From Limnanthes douglasii subsp. nivea (Eukaryota > Streptophyta > Magnoliopsida > Brassicales > Limnanthaceae), in assembly GCA_036936605.1 (NCBI GenBank), contig JAUPFV010000003.1, forward strand, positions 152,862,997 through 152,926,996: a stretch of DNA of 64,000 bases, written 5' to 3'. How positions within the stretch are numbered: the stretch's first letter is position 1; each line of letters opens with the position of its first letter. The notes beneath the pieces were generated by a model. It was given only the letters and a program-made list of their open reading frames with translations. It did not search any database and had not been told where the DNA came from. The position numbers and the translations under genes are program-made. Below, one piece after another: positions 34,025 to 43,918 of this stretch.

Positions 34025-34706
34025 TGTTGGAATATATTTATTTAATATATTTATAGACTAACAATAATTTGGACCGACATGCTAAATAAACATATTCGAT
34101 TATTGTCTTAAGGAAGTCCAAATTAAAAGTAGTCGAGTTAATTATTTAATTAACTAAATTGGACCTCTGGGTAAAAAGGCGTTATGGGCTCAAGTGTGGT
34201 AACCGGGTTGAATTTGGGCACTGTGATGAAGAGGGCCCATATCTCAACACTTAAGCCTGAATTAATAAATCAGGGATATAAATTGAATTATCAATTTATT
34301 GGGTTATGGTCCCGGACACAAGGAAGTAACAAAGGATGGGCTTTACAATGTTGGGCTTCACATTGTAAAATCTATAAATAAGGGGCTAGGTTTAGGTATT
34401 TCATCACTCTAAACCCTAATCAGAAATACGGCCGCTTCCTTAGTGTCTCGAAACCTTTTTCTTCTTATCTAATCTGATTCTGCAGGTCTCTTAGTTTCAT
34501 AAACTGAATTGCCGGAGAACGTGGAATCGCTAAAGAACGCTAAATAACGCAAAAGAACGCTAGAGAATACTAGATGGATAGCAGCAGGCAAACCCGTAAG
34601 TATTCTTGATTTTCTGTTTCTTCTATTGATGAATCTAGCAAAAGGGTTTAACTTTTTCCGCGATTTGTTATATATTATTTGATGCGATTTCGGATAATAT
34701 ATAACA
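34025..34706 (+). repeat. 5' LTR of element E
   Basis: 682 bp, starting TGTTGGAATATATTT and ending ATATATAACA. A TATA box TATAAATA is at 34373-34380, followed by TCTAAACCCTAATC, consistent with the transcription start region. The downstream part has a repeated AAAGAACGCTA word (34533-34563). Confidence 0.96.
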
Positions 34707-34708
34707 AT

Positions 34709-34721
34709 TGGTATCAGAGCC
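34709..34721 (+). promoter_or_regulatory. Primer binding site of element E
   Basis: TGGTATCAGAGCC, complementary to the 3' end of initiator tRNA-Met, lies two bases after the 5' LTR. This is the standard minus-strand primer site of plant copia elements. Confidence 0.93.
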
Positions 34722-35204
34722 AAATAAACCCTTTTTGGATTCGGTAGAATAATCAAATTGAGATAGACAAAGATGCATATTTTTCTTAATCGTAAAGAAT
34801 CCATGTCATTGGGATTATGTGTTAATTGAATTGGTAGGGCATGGATTTAGGGATTGTATGAAAAGCATGTTATGTGATTTATTGAAATTGCAATTTTTAT
34901 AGTTTGGGGATTTTTTTTTTTATTTCGGGTAAAATTAGGGTTTATTGATGTCTGGAATTTTTCTCCCAAAATTAGCATCAAATCAACCCTAAAATAACGA
35001 ATAAAATCAAAATTATTGGGACAGTGGCTCATCGACAGCTTAACCCCTGATGTTAACGCTGACCCAAGGCTGTCCGGCGATAAACACAGTAACCGCCAAA
35101 AGAATAGGGACAACAAAAAATACCCAAACGATAATAACAGCATGATGAATACAGGCTGGACCCACCCAAAACAATTGGTGGGCCCGTTTAGGACCTGCAG
35201 CCTA

Positions 35205-35340
35205 CTGCAAATTGCAGCAGGCAGGTAAGCTGCTGCAATTTGCAGCAGCGGTAGACTGCTGCGATAGCCTGCTGCAAATTGCAGCAGGGCTTAATATTTG
35301 CAGCAGCCTGCTGCACGTGCAGGCTGCTGCAAATATTAAG
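35205..35340 (+). repeat. Hairpin cluster built on GCAGCAG words
   Basis: Arms at 35205-35220 and 35230-35245 are perfect 16-bp inverted repeats (CTGCAAATTGCAGCAG). Arms at 35290-35311 and 35319-35340 are perfect 22-bp inverted repeats around a 7-base loop. A near-palindrome CCTGCTGCAAATTGCAGCAG lies between them. Together they can form a strong stem-loop array in the RNA leader. Confidence 0.95.
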
Positions 35341-35532
35341 TTAAATAATAAAAAATATTTTTTAAAAAAAAGTTATTAATTTGAAAATATGTGAACAATA
35401 TATTTCACAAAAATGATACTTTGATATTTTTTTGTATGTTTATTTGTGAATTAAATTGTATGTGTGTGAATGATTAAATGACGATGCATGACTAAGGTTT
35501 CGTAGACCGGTAGGTGAAATTAAGAAATTAAT

Positions 35533-35980
35533 TTAATCGGCCCTCCAGAAGGTTAAAATTAATTTTCTTAAGGATCCTAGGCTTCGAAAGGTTCGGGTAT
35601 TAATTTAAATTCAAATATTATCGGTCCTCCGGAAGGTTCACGTTTGGGTTTAAATTAATTATGAACGGGAGAAAATTATTGAAAATGGTCTTGGTGCTGA
35701 TTTTAATTTTAATTAGATGAAATCGGCCCTCCGGAAGGTTTCATCGGTAGTTATGATAAATTAAATTCAGCCTTACAATTTTTTGATTTTAAGTAGGTGA
35801 AATCGGCCCTCCGGAAGGTTTCACCGGTACTTAAGAAAATCAAATTATGGTTATTTTAATATATGTAAATGACATCGGCCCTCCGGAAGGTCTCATTGGC
35901 AATTAGAAAATTAAAATAATGATCATAGTATTTTTCTCAAACTCATAAAATTTCATGTTAATTTGATTTGCCCTCCGGTA
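35533..35980 (+). repeat. Six spaced copies of an ATCGGCCCTCCGGAAGGTT motif
   Basis: Copies lie near 35535, 35619, 35721, 35810, 35873 and 35968. The first has CCAGAAGG and the last is truncated to TGCCCTCCGGTA. The core CCTCCGGAAGG centres on the palindrome TCCGGA. The third and fourth copies also share GGTGAAATC before and GTTTCA-CGGTA after the core, so about 40 bp were duplicated. Spacers are AT-rich and unrelated. Confidence 0.92.
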
Positions 35981-36090
35981 TCTATTATCAATGAATTTTA
36001 TGTTTTACATGTATTTGTCATGTTTATGCACATGTTTTCAGTTATATGTCAAAATGCTAGATGTGCTTTGTGTTGTTTGTTCTTATTATA

Positions 36091-36836
36091 GTATCCATGG
36101 GTTACAATTTGTTGGGGAATCGTCCACCAACGTTGGATTGTTCGGACTTCCAATGGTGGAAAGAAGAAATGTTGCTGTTTTTAATCTGTACATGATTACG
36201 ACTATGCATTGTTAACTCCCAAACCATCTCCCCTTAGTCCGGAAAGTACACCGGATGAAACTAAGGCTGATGAAAAGTGAGAAAGGTCAAATAAGTTATG
36301 CATGGCGCTCTTGTTACAGGGAATAGCAGTAGCATTGCGTGGGGCTGTCCCTAAAGGTGTTACCACTGCCTCGGTCTTTCTCACGGAGATTGAGAAAGCC
36401 TTCGCCAAAAAAAAAAAAAAAAAAAATTGAAAATGAATAGGTAGAGATGCAGCGTTTGCTCATCGAGCTAGCTACAAAAAAAAAAGTATAATGGCAAAGG
36501 TAAAATCCGGGAGCACATTCTGGGAATGTTGATGATTTGCCAAAAGTTAAAGGCAATCGCTTACCTGAGGAATGCATAGTGGGATTCACATTTCATTCGC
36601 TGCCAGACCGGTTTAAGTATTTCCAGTCCACCTATAACTGCATGCGAGAAAAGTGGAATATCAATGAATTGATTTCCCACGCTGCACAGGAGGAGGAAAG
36701 ACTTAAAGGCACAGCGCTTGAGGCTAATGTGATTACATCACCAAATAAGGCAAGACCTAAGCGGAAGGCATATGGCAAAGGACCAGGTCAAGGTTCGGTC
36801 AACAAGAAAGGTATAAGGCCCTGGACAAGTTCATAA
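36091..36836 (+). pseudogene. Element E gag, truncated
   Basis: With frame changes the translation gives PKPSPLSPESTPDETKADEK, KLCMALLLQGIAVALRGAVP, ASVFLTEIEKAFA, then a run of 20 A (36407-36426), RLLIELA, and from 36537 LPEECIVGFTFHSLPDRFKY and WNINELISHAAQEEERLKG. It is a copia gag similar to that of A' (GAVPPEITNVKMFLEEVEKCF, LNKLISQAAQEEE). After the basic stretch KARPKRKAYGKGPGQG at about 36750-36810 the zinc knuckle is missing and the sequence enters integrase directly. Confidence 0.88.
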
Positions 36837-37500
36837 CTTTTAAGACCGAGGTTGAGAAACAACTTGGTAAAAGCATTAAGACCGTTAGATCTGACCGTGG
36901 TGGTGAATACTATGGTAGATATGACGGTTCGGGTGAACAACATCCAGGTTCCTTTGCACAGTACCTAGAGAAGTGTGGAATAGTCCATCAATACACTATG
37001 CCTGGTTCACCTCGCATGAACGGTGTATCTGAGAGACGGAACCGAACACTAAAAGATATGGTTAGAAGCATGATAAGTCACTAATCACTACCATTATCTC
37101 TCTGGGGGAAGCCATCAAATGTGCCGCTTATATACTCAATCGAGTACCCACAAAGGCTACTGTTAGGACTCCATATGAGCTTTGGAACGGGCGTAAACCT
37201 AATTTAAAGCATTTGCATGTGTGGGGTTGTCCAGCTGAGGCGAGGCCTTACAAACCTCAAGAAAAGAAACTGGACCCAAAAATAGTTAGTTGTTACTTCA
37301 TAGGTTATTCCGAACATTCTAGAGGGTTTAAGTTTTATGATTCTCTCACTGGTACAATATTTTAGACAGGAACGGCCAAGTTTCTAGAGGATCTTGAGTT
37401 TGGGGGAAGAATAAGGGAACATATGTTGATTTTGAGGAAGAATCCATAAAGATTCATGAAGGTTTTAATAGGGATACTGAGATATCTGAAGATTGGGCGG
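36809..37500 (+). pseudogene. Element E integrase core, N-terminus deleted
   Basis: The translation ALDKFITFKTEVEKQLGKSI and VRSDRGGEYYGRYDG starts just before the second catalytic aspartate; the HHCC finger and first aspartate are missing. [20 protein letters not shown] carries the catalytic glutamate. A TAA at 37082-37084, a one-base loss near 37108 (in the LWGEA block), a TAG at 37363-37365 and a further frameshift before 37500 break the frame. With these, no integrase can be made by this copy. Confidence 0.9.
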
Positions 37501-37502
37501 TA

Positions 37503-39380
37503 ATGCCAATCATTTCGATCCCATTAGAACAAAGTAATCCTGAGATTAACACTGATGCTCCACTTGAGGGTTCTAACCAGGATACAGAGATTCAGGTAGA
37601 ACAAGAGGAACCTCAAGATAATCTTCCACAAGGGAATCAAAATGACATCGTTCATAATGATCAAACTCTACCTCCTCAAGAAGTGCAACAGGAGGAAATA
37701 GTGCCATTAAGAAGGTCCACTAGAGAAAGGAAGAGTATTATAGGTCCAGAATTTATAGTATATCTTCAGGAGCATGATGAGTTATGTGCTGGAACTGTAG
37801 ATGATCCCTCATCCTACAAACAGGCCATGACAAGCTCTGAATCTCAAAAGTGGATTGACGCTATGAAAGAAGAGTATAAATCAATGCAGGATAATGCGGT
37901 ATGGGATCTTGTCTCATTACCTGAAGGGAAAAAGGCAATTGGTTGTAAATGGGTTTACAGAACCAAACGCGATTCCCTGGGTAATGTGGAAAGACATAAA
38001 GCACGTCTTGTAGCGAAAGGTTATACTCAGCGTGAAGGGATTGATTTTAAAGAAACTTTCGCTCCAGTATCGACGAAGGATTCCTTTAGAACAATCATGG
38101 CATTAGTTGCACATTTTGACCTTGAGCTTCATCAGATGGATGTTAAGACCGCTTTTCTCAATGGTAATATTGAGGAAACGATCTACATGATGCAACCAGA
38201 ACACTTTGTAGAAAGTAACTCAAAAGATCTGGTTTGCAGACTTAAGAAATCCATTTATGGGCTTAAACAAGCTTCTCGTCAATGGTATCACAAATTCCTT
38301 GAGGTGATAGTCGGTTATGACTTTGAGATCAACTCGGTTGAGGATTGTGTTTATCACAAGTTCAGTGGGAGTAATTTTATATTTCTTATATTATATGTGG
38401 ATGACATATTGCTTGCCTCGAACAATAAGGAATTGTTACACGCTACAAAAAGATTTCTATCAGACAATTTTGATATGAAGGATCTTGGTGATGCCAGTTT
38501 TGTGTTAAGAATCCAGATACATCGAGATCGTTCTCGTGGTATTCTTGGATTATCACAAAAAGCATACATTAAAAGTGTGTTACAACGTTACGGATTGGCA
38601 GATTGCAAACCCCTAAGTACCCCTATAGCAAAGGGTGACAGACTTAGTCTGAGTCAATGTCCTAAGACAAAACTTGAGATTGAGGAAATAAAAACGGTCC
38701 CTTACGCTTCTGCAGTTGGGAGTTTAATGTATGCTCAAGTTTGTACTAGGCCGGACATTGCCTTTGCTGTAAACATGTTGGGGAGATATGTTAGTAACCC
38801 AGGAATGGATCACTGGAAAGCAGTTAAAAGAGTACTCCGATATCTGCAAGGAACAAAGGGGCACATGTTGACATATAGGAAGTCGGATAAACTGGAGATC
38901 ATCGGGTATTCCGACTCGGATTTTGGTAGATGCGCAGACACATTAAAAAGCATGTCAAGCAACATATTCTTATTGGCTGGAGGTGCAATATCCTGGAAAA
39001 GTGTAAAGCAAACACTTATTGCATCGTCCACCATGGCAGCAGAATTTGTTGCATGCTTTGAGGCATCAAACCAGGCATTATGGCTGCGGAATTTTGTTAC
39101 TGGATTACGCATTGTACAAGGGATAGAAATCCCTATGAGGTTATATTGCGATAACAATTCCGCAGTGCATTACTCTAACAGCAACAGGAGCGCGTCTAAA
39201 TCCAAACACATAGACATAAAGTTTCTGTCTGTTAAAGAAAGAGTACAGATGGGTCAGATAAGTATAGAGCACATCGGTACAAACTCCATGATAACAGATC
39301 CCCTAACAAATGCGGTTTTGCCTAAGGTTTTCCAGGGACACACCATCAATATGGGTGTAGTTGGTTTAGAGGATTGTTAG
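37503..39380 (+). CDS. Element E reverse transcriptase and RNase H, intact 625-codon frame
   Basis: This is the longest open frame in the window. The first ~80 residues are the acidic linker after integrase, ending RRSTRERKSIIGPEFIVYLQ. RT then shows all blocks: GCKWVYRTKRDSLGNVERHK, ARLVAKGYTQREGIDFKETF, MDVKTAFLNGNIEETIYMMQ, SIYGLKQASRQWYHKF and the catalytic FLILYVDDILLAS. The connection is VGSLMYAQVCTRPDIAFAVN. RNase H has YSDSDF, TMAAEFVACFEASNQ and LYCDNNSAVHYSNSN, with the acidic residues in place. The usual DSRKSTSG block after YSDSDF reads DTLKSMSSN, a possible defect. The frame depends on an upstream gag-pol start that is broken, so its ATG is only the first in frame and translation in the cell is doubtful. 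Confidence 0.9.
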   Translation: MPIISIPLEQSNPEINTDAPLEGSNQDTEIQVEQEEPQDNLPQGNQNDIVHNDQTLPPQEVQQEEIVPLRRSTRERKSIIGPEFIVYLQEHDELCAGTVDDPSSYKQAMTSSESQKWIDAMKEEYKSMQDNAVWDLVSLPEGKKAIGCKWVYRTKRDSLGNVERHKARLVAKGYTQREGIDFKETFAPVSTKDSFRTIMALVAHFDLELHQMDVKTAFLNGNIEETIYMMQPEHFVESNSKDLVCRLKKSIYGLKQASRQWYHKFLEVIVGYDFEINSVEDCVYHKFSGSNFIFLILYVDDILLASNNKELLHATKRFLSDNFDMKDLGDASFVLRIQIHRDRSRGILGLSQKAYIKSVLQRYGLADCKPLSTPIAKGDRLSLSQCPKTKLEIEEIKTVPYASAVGSLMYAQVCTRPDIAFAVNMLGRYVSNPGMDHWKAVKRVLRYLQGTKGHMLTYRKSDKLEIIGYSDSDFGRCADTLKSMSSNIFLLAGGAISWKSVKQTLIASSTMAAEFVACFEASNQALWLRNFVTGLRIVQGIEIPMRLYCDNNSAVHYSNSNRSASKSKHIDIKFLSVKERVQMGQISIEHIGTNSMITDPLTNAVLPKVFQGHTINMGVVGLEDC

Positions 39381-39765
39381 TTTCAGTGGGAGAGTTTGTA
39401 ATAGGATCTGATGTTATATTTTGCAATATTGTGCACATTAAAGTTTATTGCAATATATATATGCTTGGAAATATTTATTGATATTTGTACTGTATTGGAT
39501 CTCCAAAAGTAGGAACCATTTAAGAGTAGATATGTACGATTACAAGCCATATTACTCTTATGCCACGCTCCATAATTGGCCCAAGTAATTGATTGATAAT
39601 GGTAATGTGATTACTGTTGCATCCTATTGTTCACATTACGAGAAAGAGGTCTTTAGTCCTTTATTGTTATCAGTCATGAACGGGGTTGTACCGTTTGCCC
39701 ATTGACAATGAATATAGGGATCCCATTAAAGTTGAATATGTATTCTTGAGTAGCATATGACGGTC

Positions 39766-39777
39766 CAAGTGGGAGAT
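39766..39777 (+). promoter_or_regulatory. Polypurine tract of element E
   Basis: AAGTGGGAGAT directly precedes the 3' LTR start at 39778, the expected plus-strand primer. A similar tract CAGTGGGAGAG follows the pol stop at 39383-39393, about 385 bp earlier. Confidence 0.85.
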
Positions 39778-40459
39778 TGTTGGAATATATTTATTTAATA
39801 TATTTATAGACTAACAATAATTTGGACCGACATGCTAAATAAACATATTCGATTATTGTCTTAAGGAAGTCCAAATTAAAAGTAGTCGAATTAATTATTT
39901 AATTAACTAAATTGGACCTATGGGTAAAAAGGCGTTATGGGCTCAAGTGTGGTAACCGGGTTGAATTTGGGCACTGTGATGAAGAGGGCCCAAATCTCAA
40001 CACTTAAGCCTGAATTAATAAATCAGGGATATAAATTGAATTATCAATTTATTGGGTTATGGTCCCGGACACAAGGAAGTAACAAAGGATGGGCTTTACA
40101 ATGTTGGGCTTCACATTGTAAAATCTATAAATAAGGGGCTAGGTTTAGGTATTTCATCACTCTAAACCCTAATCAGAAATACGGCCGCTTCCTTAGTGTC
40201 TCGAAACCTTTTTCTTCTTATCTAATCTGATTCTGCAGGTCTCTTAGTTTCATAAACTGAATTGCCGGAGAACGTGGAATCGCTAAAGAACGCTAAATAA
40301 CGCAAAAGAACGCTAGAGAATACTAGATGGATAGCAGCAGGCAAACCCGTAAGTATTCTTGATTTTCTGTTTCTTCTATTGATGAATCTTGCAAAAGGGT
40401 TTAACTTTTTCCGCGATTTGTTATATATTATTTGATGCGATTTCGGATAATATATAACA
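39778..40459 (+). repeat. 3' LTR of element E
   Basis: 682 bp, the same length as the 5' LTR and identical except for four substitutions; no insertions or deletions. Confidence 0.96.
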
Positions 40460-41039
40460 AAAAATAGTTAAAAACCAGGTTGGAGTAAGCTCAATTAAAG
40501 TAGATGCGACGAACAAATCATGCGAGCTTACGGTCGTTAATTTGAGTAAACAAGAGTAGGTGACTATCTCGAGGCGAAAATAAGCGTTTTGGGAGTTGTG
40601 TAAGTGTTTCATATTTAGTTGCGTTATGTGTTAAACCAACTAAAGAAGCCTCACTCCAAAAATGATTACAAGACCAAACCCAAAGAATAAATAGAAGTTC
40701 AAGCCGAAAAAACATGTACCTTCTACAGCACATTACAACCGTTGTAAATGATCCCAAATACAACTTATTTATTCTATTTGTACAATGGTACAAACATGGA
40801 TAGTTATTTAAAAATCCGGCACCCTATGCAGCAACTTGTACATCTTCTACAACTATTAATAGTCACTTCTAGCGATGAAAGAAAGACATGATTTGAAATT
40901 AATAAAATAACTACGAAAATCTTAAAAGGATTAGAACACATTCTTTTTATTATTTATCCGTTGGTATCCGAGTTATATACATTCATTAGCAAATTCAATT
41001 ATCCAGCTAACTCGGAGTCTTTAGATTTTTAGTGTGCTA
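40460..41039. other. Unassigned spacer
   Basis: Right flank of E. No gene and no recognisable repeat until the gag-like sequence of H begins. Confidence 0.5.
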
Positions 41040-43905
41040 ATATTTATCATCTTTTAAGAAGCAATAACTTAAAAATTAATCAAATTTGTACCTTATATGC
41101 AACCAACTAAGATATAAATTACTTTATGCATTCGGAGACTATGATCTTACCAATTATTAGAGGAAACAAGCTATGAGATATCATTAGTTGAGATAAATCA
41201 TGTTTTCATTAGCTTATTCATTGAGCAGATAATGTTGTGATAGAAAACGTTTAATATGGTTATTAGATAGTCAAGGATCAGCTACTCTTGGAGTGATTGT
41301 ATAACACCATAACCTAAAACATAGTTGTTCAGCTTATGGAAGAAGAAACTTCAAAAGTTTTATGGGACAACACATTAGACTTTCAAGATCTCAAACTAGA
41401 TCTATAATTACTTATTTGAAGTCTGAATTTCATAAGACTTGCAAATGAAGCAATACTATGGAAGAGTATCTATGAAAAATGAAATGGTCTCCAAAAAACT
41501 TAACCTAGCTGGGTCTCCTGTTTTTGTTAATGACCAAATGTCTCAAATTTTTACAAGTTCAAATGTTGTGTACACACTAATTGCAGTTAGTCTTGTTGAC
41601 ACCAAGGTGAAAAACTAACTAGATCTGCAAGCCACTCTCCTTACTTTTGAGAATAGGCTAGAACAACTAACCATGTTTTATGACTCGATAGTTAATTTGG
41701 ATCATGCCTCAATCAACTTCACAACTATAAAAGTTAAGAATATGACACCTAATAACTTTAAAGTTCATAATAGTGATTACTTTAGGGGGTCAAGATAGAT
41801 GTTTTTGTGGAAGAAATACGTATTCAAAAAACTATAAATAATTAAAGGAGGGAAGATACACCACTACTACTTGTCAAGTGCGTGGCAAGTATGATCTCAT
41901 AAGTGTCTACTGCAACTAGGGATGACAATGGGTCGAATTGGGTGCAGATATTGCTAAACTAATACATATCCCACCTTTATTTTTCTAAATCCATCGGGTT
42001 CGGATATCCGTCCGGATAGAAGATCTTGTTCCATCGCCAAACCTGTCGGATTTGGGTACCCACCCGCGGTGGCCATGCATCATGGATTTATCCATAAAAG
42101 CATTCGTAATTAATTATCCAATAAACAATTAACAGAACAAAACATAATATATTAAAATAATAATTATTATATATATGAGACATAATATAACTCTTAAATT
42201 TAATGACAAATATAAACATTTAGTAACAAATTTAGAAAAATATTTATAATTAAAAAATATATATATAATATAACTTGTTTTAAATATAGAGTGATATGTT
42301 TCAAAATATAATTTAGGATAAATAACAAATATTTTGGTAGGCTTTATCATTAATTGTTTGGGGATAAGATTTCATACAGTCCACAAGCAAAATATTTAAA
42401 AGAAAAAAAGTTGAAAAATCAAATTAAGTGCTTATATTTTGAGTGATATTTTAAATAAAAATACATTATCTAAGGATAATTAATAATTATTTTGTTATAT
42501 ATTATCAAAAATTAATTTGAAAATTATATATTAATTTTATATAGACAAGAATGGAAAAATATTTAAAAAAGACATTGAAAAATCAAATATAATATTTAAA
42601 GGTAGTATAATAGTTTTCAAAATATATTATACGTAGTAATAATTAATAAAATATTTTGTTATCCAGTAATAATCAATGTATAGTTTTGGTATATGATGTG
42701 AATGACTTTAGTTTAAAATTTTATAAACAATACTGAATAATATATTATTTTATATCAATATTAATTTTACGGGTATTTGTTGCATATTATCGGTGGGTCA
42801 GGTTCGGATTGGTACCCACAAATTTTTATTAAAATCTACAATCCGATCAAAACCCGGTGGATAGTAAATTTTTAAATCCATAATTTTTCCATGTAAATTT
42901 TTGAAAACCCATAACTCATCTCATCGGATAGGCTCGGATGGGGAACGCACATGTTCGGAAAAAATTATTATCCATAACTGCAACTGAAAGGGGATCATAT
43001 TGTGTTGGAGTTTATTCATAGTGATCAAAACAAGTATGAGCAAGAATAGAGAGCCTTTATATATACCAAAAATCAACTAGTTAAAAATGACTCGTTTGTG
43101 GAAAATGGTGCTAGCAATGTTGTCACGTGAACTCCTTAGTTAATATTAGTGAAAGTTGAGTATTTTAGTAAGAATTCAATCATTGATAACCGTGGTGAAA
43201 ATATAAAAATTACACACATTTGCAGTTCAAATTAACGCATTTACAGCTAAAACTGCTACTTTATATAATAAACTACATGTTACCAAATGCAACAAAACTT
43301 TACTATAAATTTATAAACTTACACTACATAATCCTATATACCTTGAATTTGATGACAATTTTACTAGGCCATAAAGTTAGTGATAACTTACCCGAACAAC
43401 CGAGGGTGAATTATGCAAGTTGAAGAGTACTGTGTTCATTTCATAGATTCTAAAGTCATTTACCTAAGGTTTTCAATGTTGTAAAGTTTTCTAATAGTCA
43501 ACATGATGTGTCTAACAGTTTGGTTTCCCTAAGTGAATGATGGTGTATTACTCTAGGTAAAAAATAGAGTTCCACCTCTTATTTTAAATCTTGTATCTCT
43601 TATTTTAAAGTCTTGTAACGTTTCTAGTAGATATCGTAATGAAATTATGTTATGTGATTCTTACCAATTAGAAAATCTTATGAATTTTCTTATTGTTGGT
43701 ATGCTCTCAATCTAAATATGTATTTAACTCGATGTATAGTGACCGATAAGGTCCTACTCAAATACTCTCTAAGTCAAGATTTAAATTCGATATACTTTTT
43801 GTTAATGATTTTTGTAAAAATAGCTTTACGTGGAAATAAAAGCTTCTCATACCAATGAGAGGTGACTTTAGGAGTTTGTTACTTTGAAAAGGATTGTGAG
43901 ATCCT
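41040..43905 (+). pseudogene. Ty1/copia copy H: gag, protease region and integrase start
   Basis: Pieces in order: ILPIIRGNKL (41152), VKDQLLLE and VVQLMEEETSK (41270-41350), a gag core RSIITYLKSEFHKTCK, TMEEYL, WSPKNLT (41380-41515), ATLLTFENRLEQLT (41632-41675), a worn zinc knuckle CQVRGKYDLISVYC (41875-41915), a protease trace FVENGASNVVT (43095-43130, expected ADSGASHHVT), and an integrase start FDILFVNDFCKNSFTWK (43785-43835). Stops and frameshifts occur throughout. A hAT-like element is inserted at the zinc knuckle. The RT is missing; an LTR follows directly at 43919. It is related to G and C. Confidence 0.8.
41918..42976. mobile_element. hAT-like element nested in the gag of copy H
   Basis: ACTGCAACT flanks it on both sides (41909-41917 and 42977-42985), an 8- to 9-bp perfect duplication. 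On removing one copy and the element, the H zinc-knuckle reading continues. The left end is AGGGATGACAATGGGT, a frequent hAT terminus. The right end read on minus (TATGGATAATAAT) matches it only partly. The subterminal zones are GC-richer and carry GGTTCGGAT/ATCCGA words on both sides; the centre is very AT-rich. No transposase. Confidence 0.8.
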
Positions 43906-43918
43906 GCTCAAAACATCG

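Larger units (their letters stand above)
34722..36090 (+). other. Long non-coding leader of element E
   Basis: About 1.4 kb separates the primer site from the first gag-like codons. It holds the hairpin cluster (35205-35340) and the TCCGGA-centred repeats (35533-35980). No coding pattern is seen. Such leaders usually hold packaging and dimerisation signals; that role is inferred here. Confidence 0.7.
34025..40459 (+). mobile_element. Ty1/copia element E, complete ends, recent insertion, internally defective
   Basis: The 6435-bp element has two 682-bp LTRs (34025-34706 and 39778-40459), each TGTTGG...TAACA, a primer site for initiator tRNA-Met and a polypurine tract. Flanks are AAAAG on the left and AAAAA on the right, a 4-of-5 match for a target duplication. 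The LTRs differ at four positions only (34137/39890, 34167/39920, 34240/39993, 34637/40390), about 0.6%. Despite this youth, gag is broken, the zinc knuckle, protease and integrase N-terminus are deleted, and the rest of integrase carries stops and frameshifts. Only RT/RNase H is open. Confidence 0.96.

Noticed and set aside
34184..34381. Conserved 65-codon frame, repeated at 39937-40134
   Set aside because: It is preserved only because it lies in the two nearly identical LTRs of E; it overlaps the TATA region and has no protein signature.
35533..35980. CRISPR-like array
   Set aside because: Motif copies are spaced irregularly, differ from each other, and lie in the leader of a plant retrotransposon; no cas genes and a eukaryotic context.
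37503..39380. Functional autonomous retrotransposon
   Set aside because: RT/RNase H is open, but gag, protease and integrase are broken or missing in this copy, so E is not autonomous.
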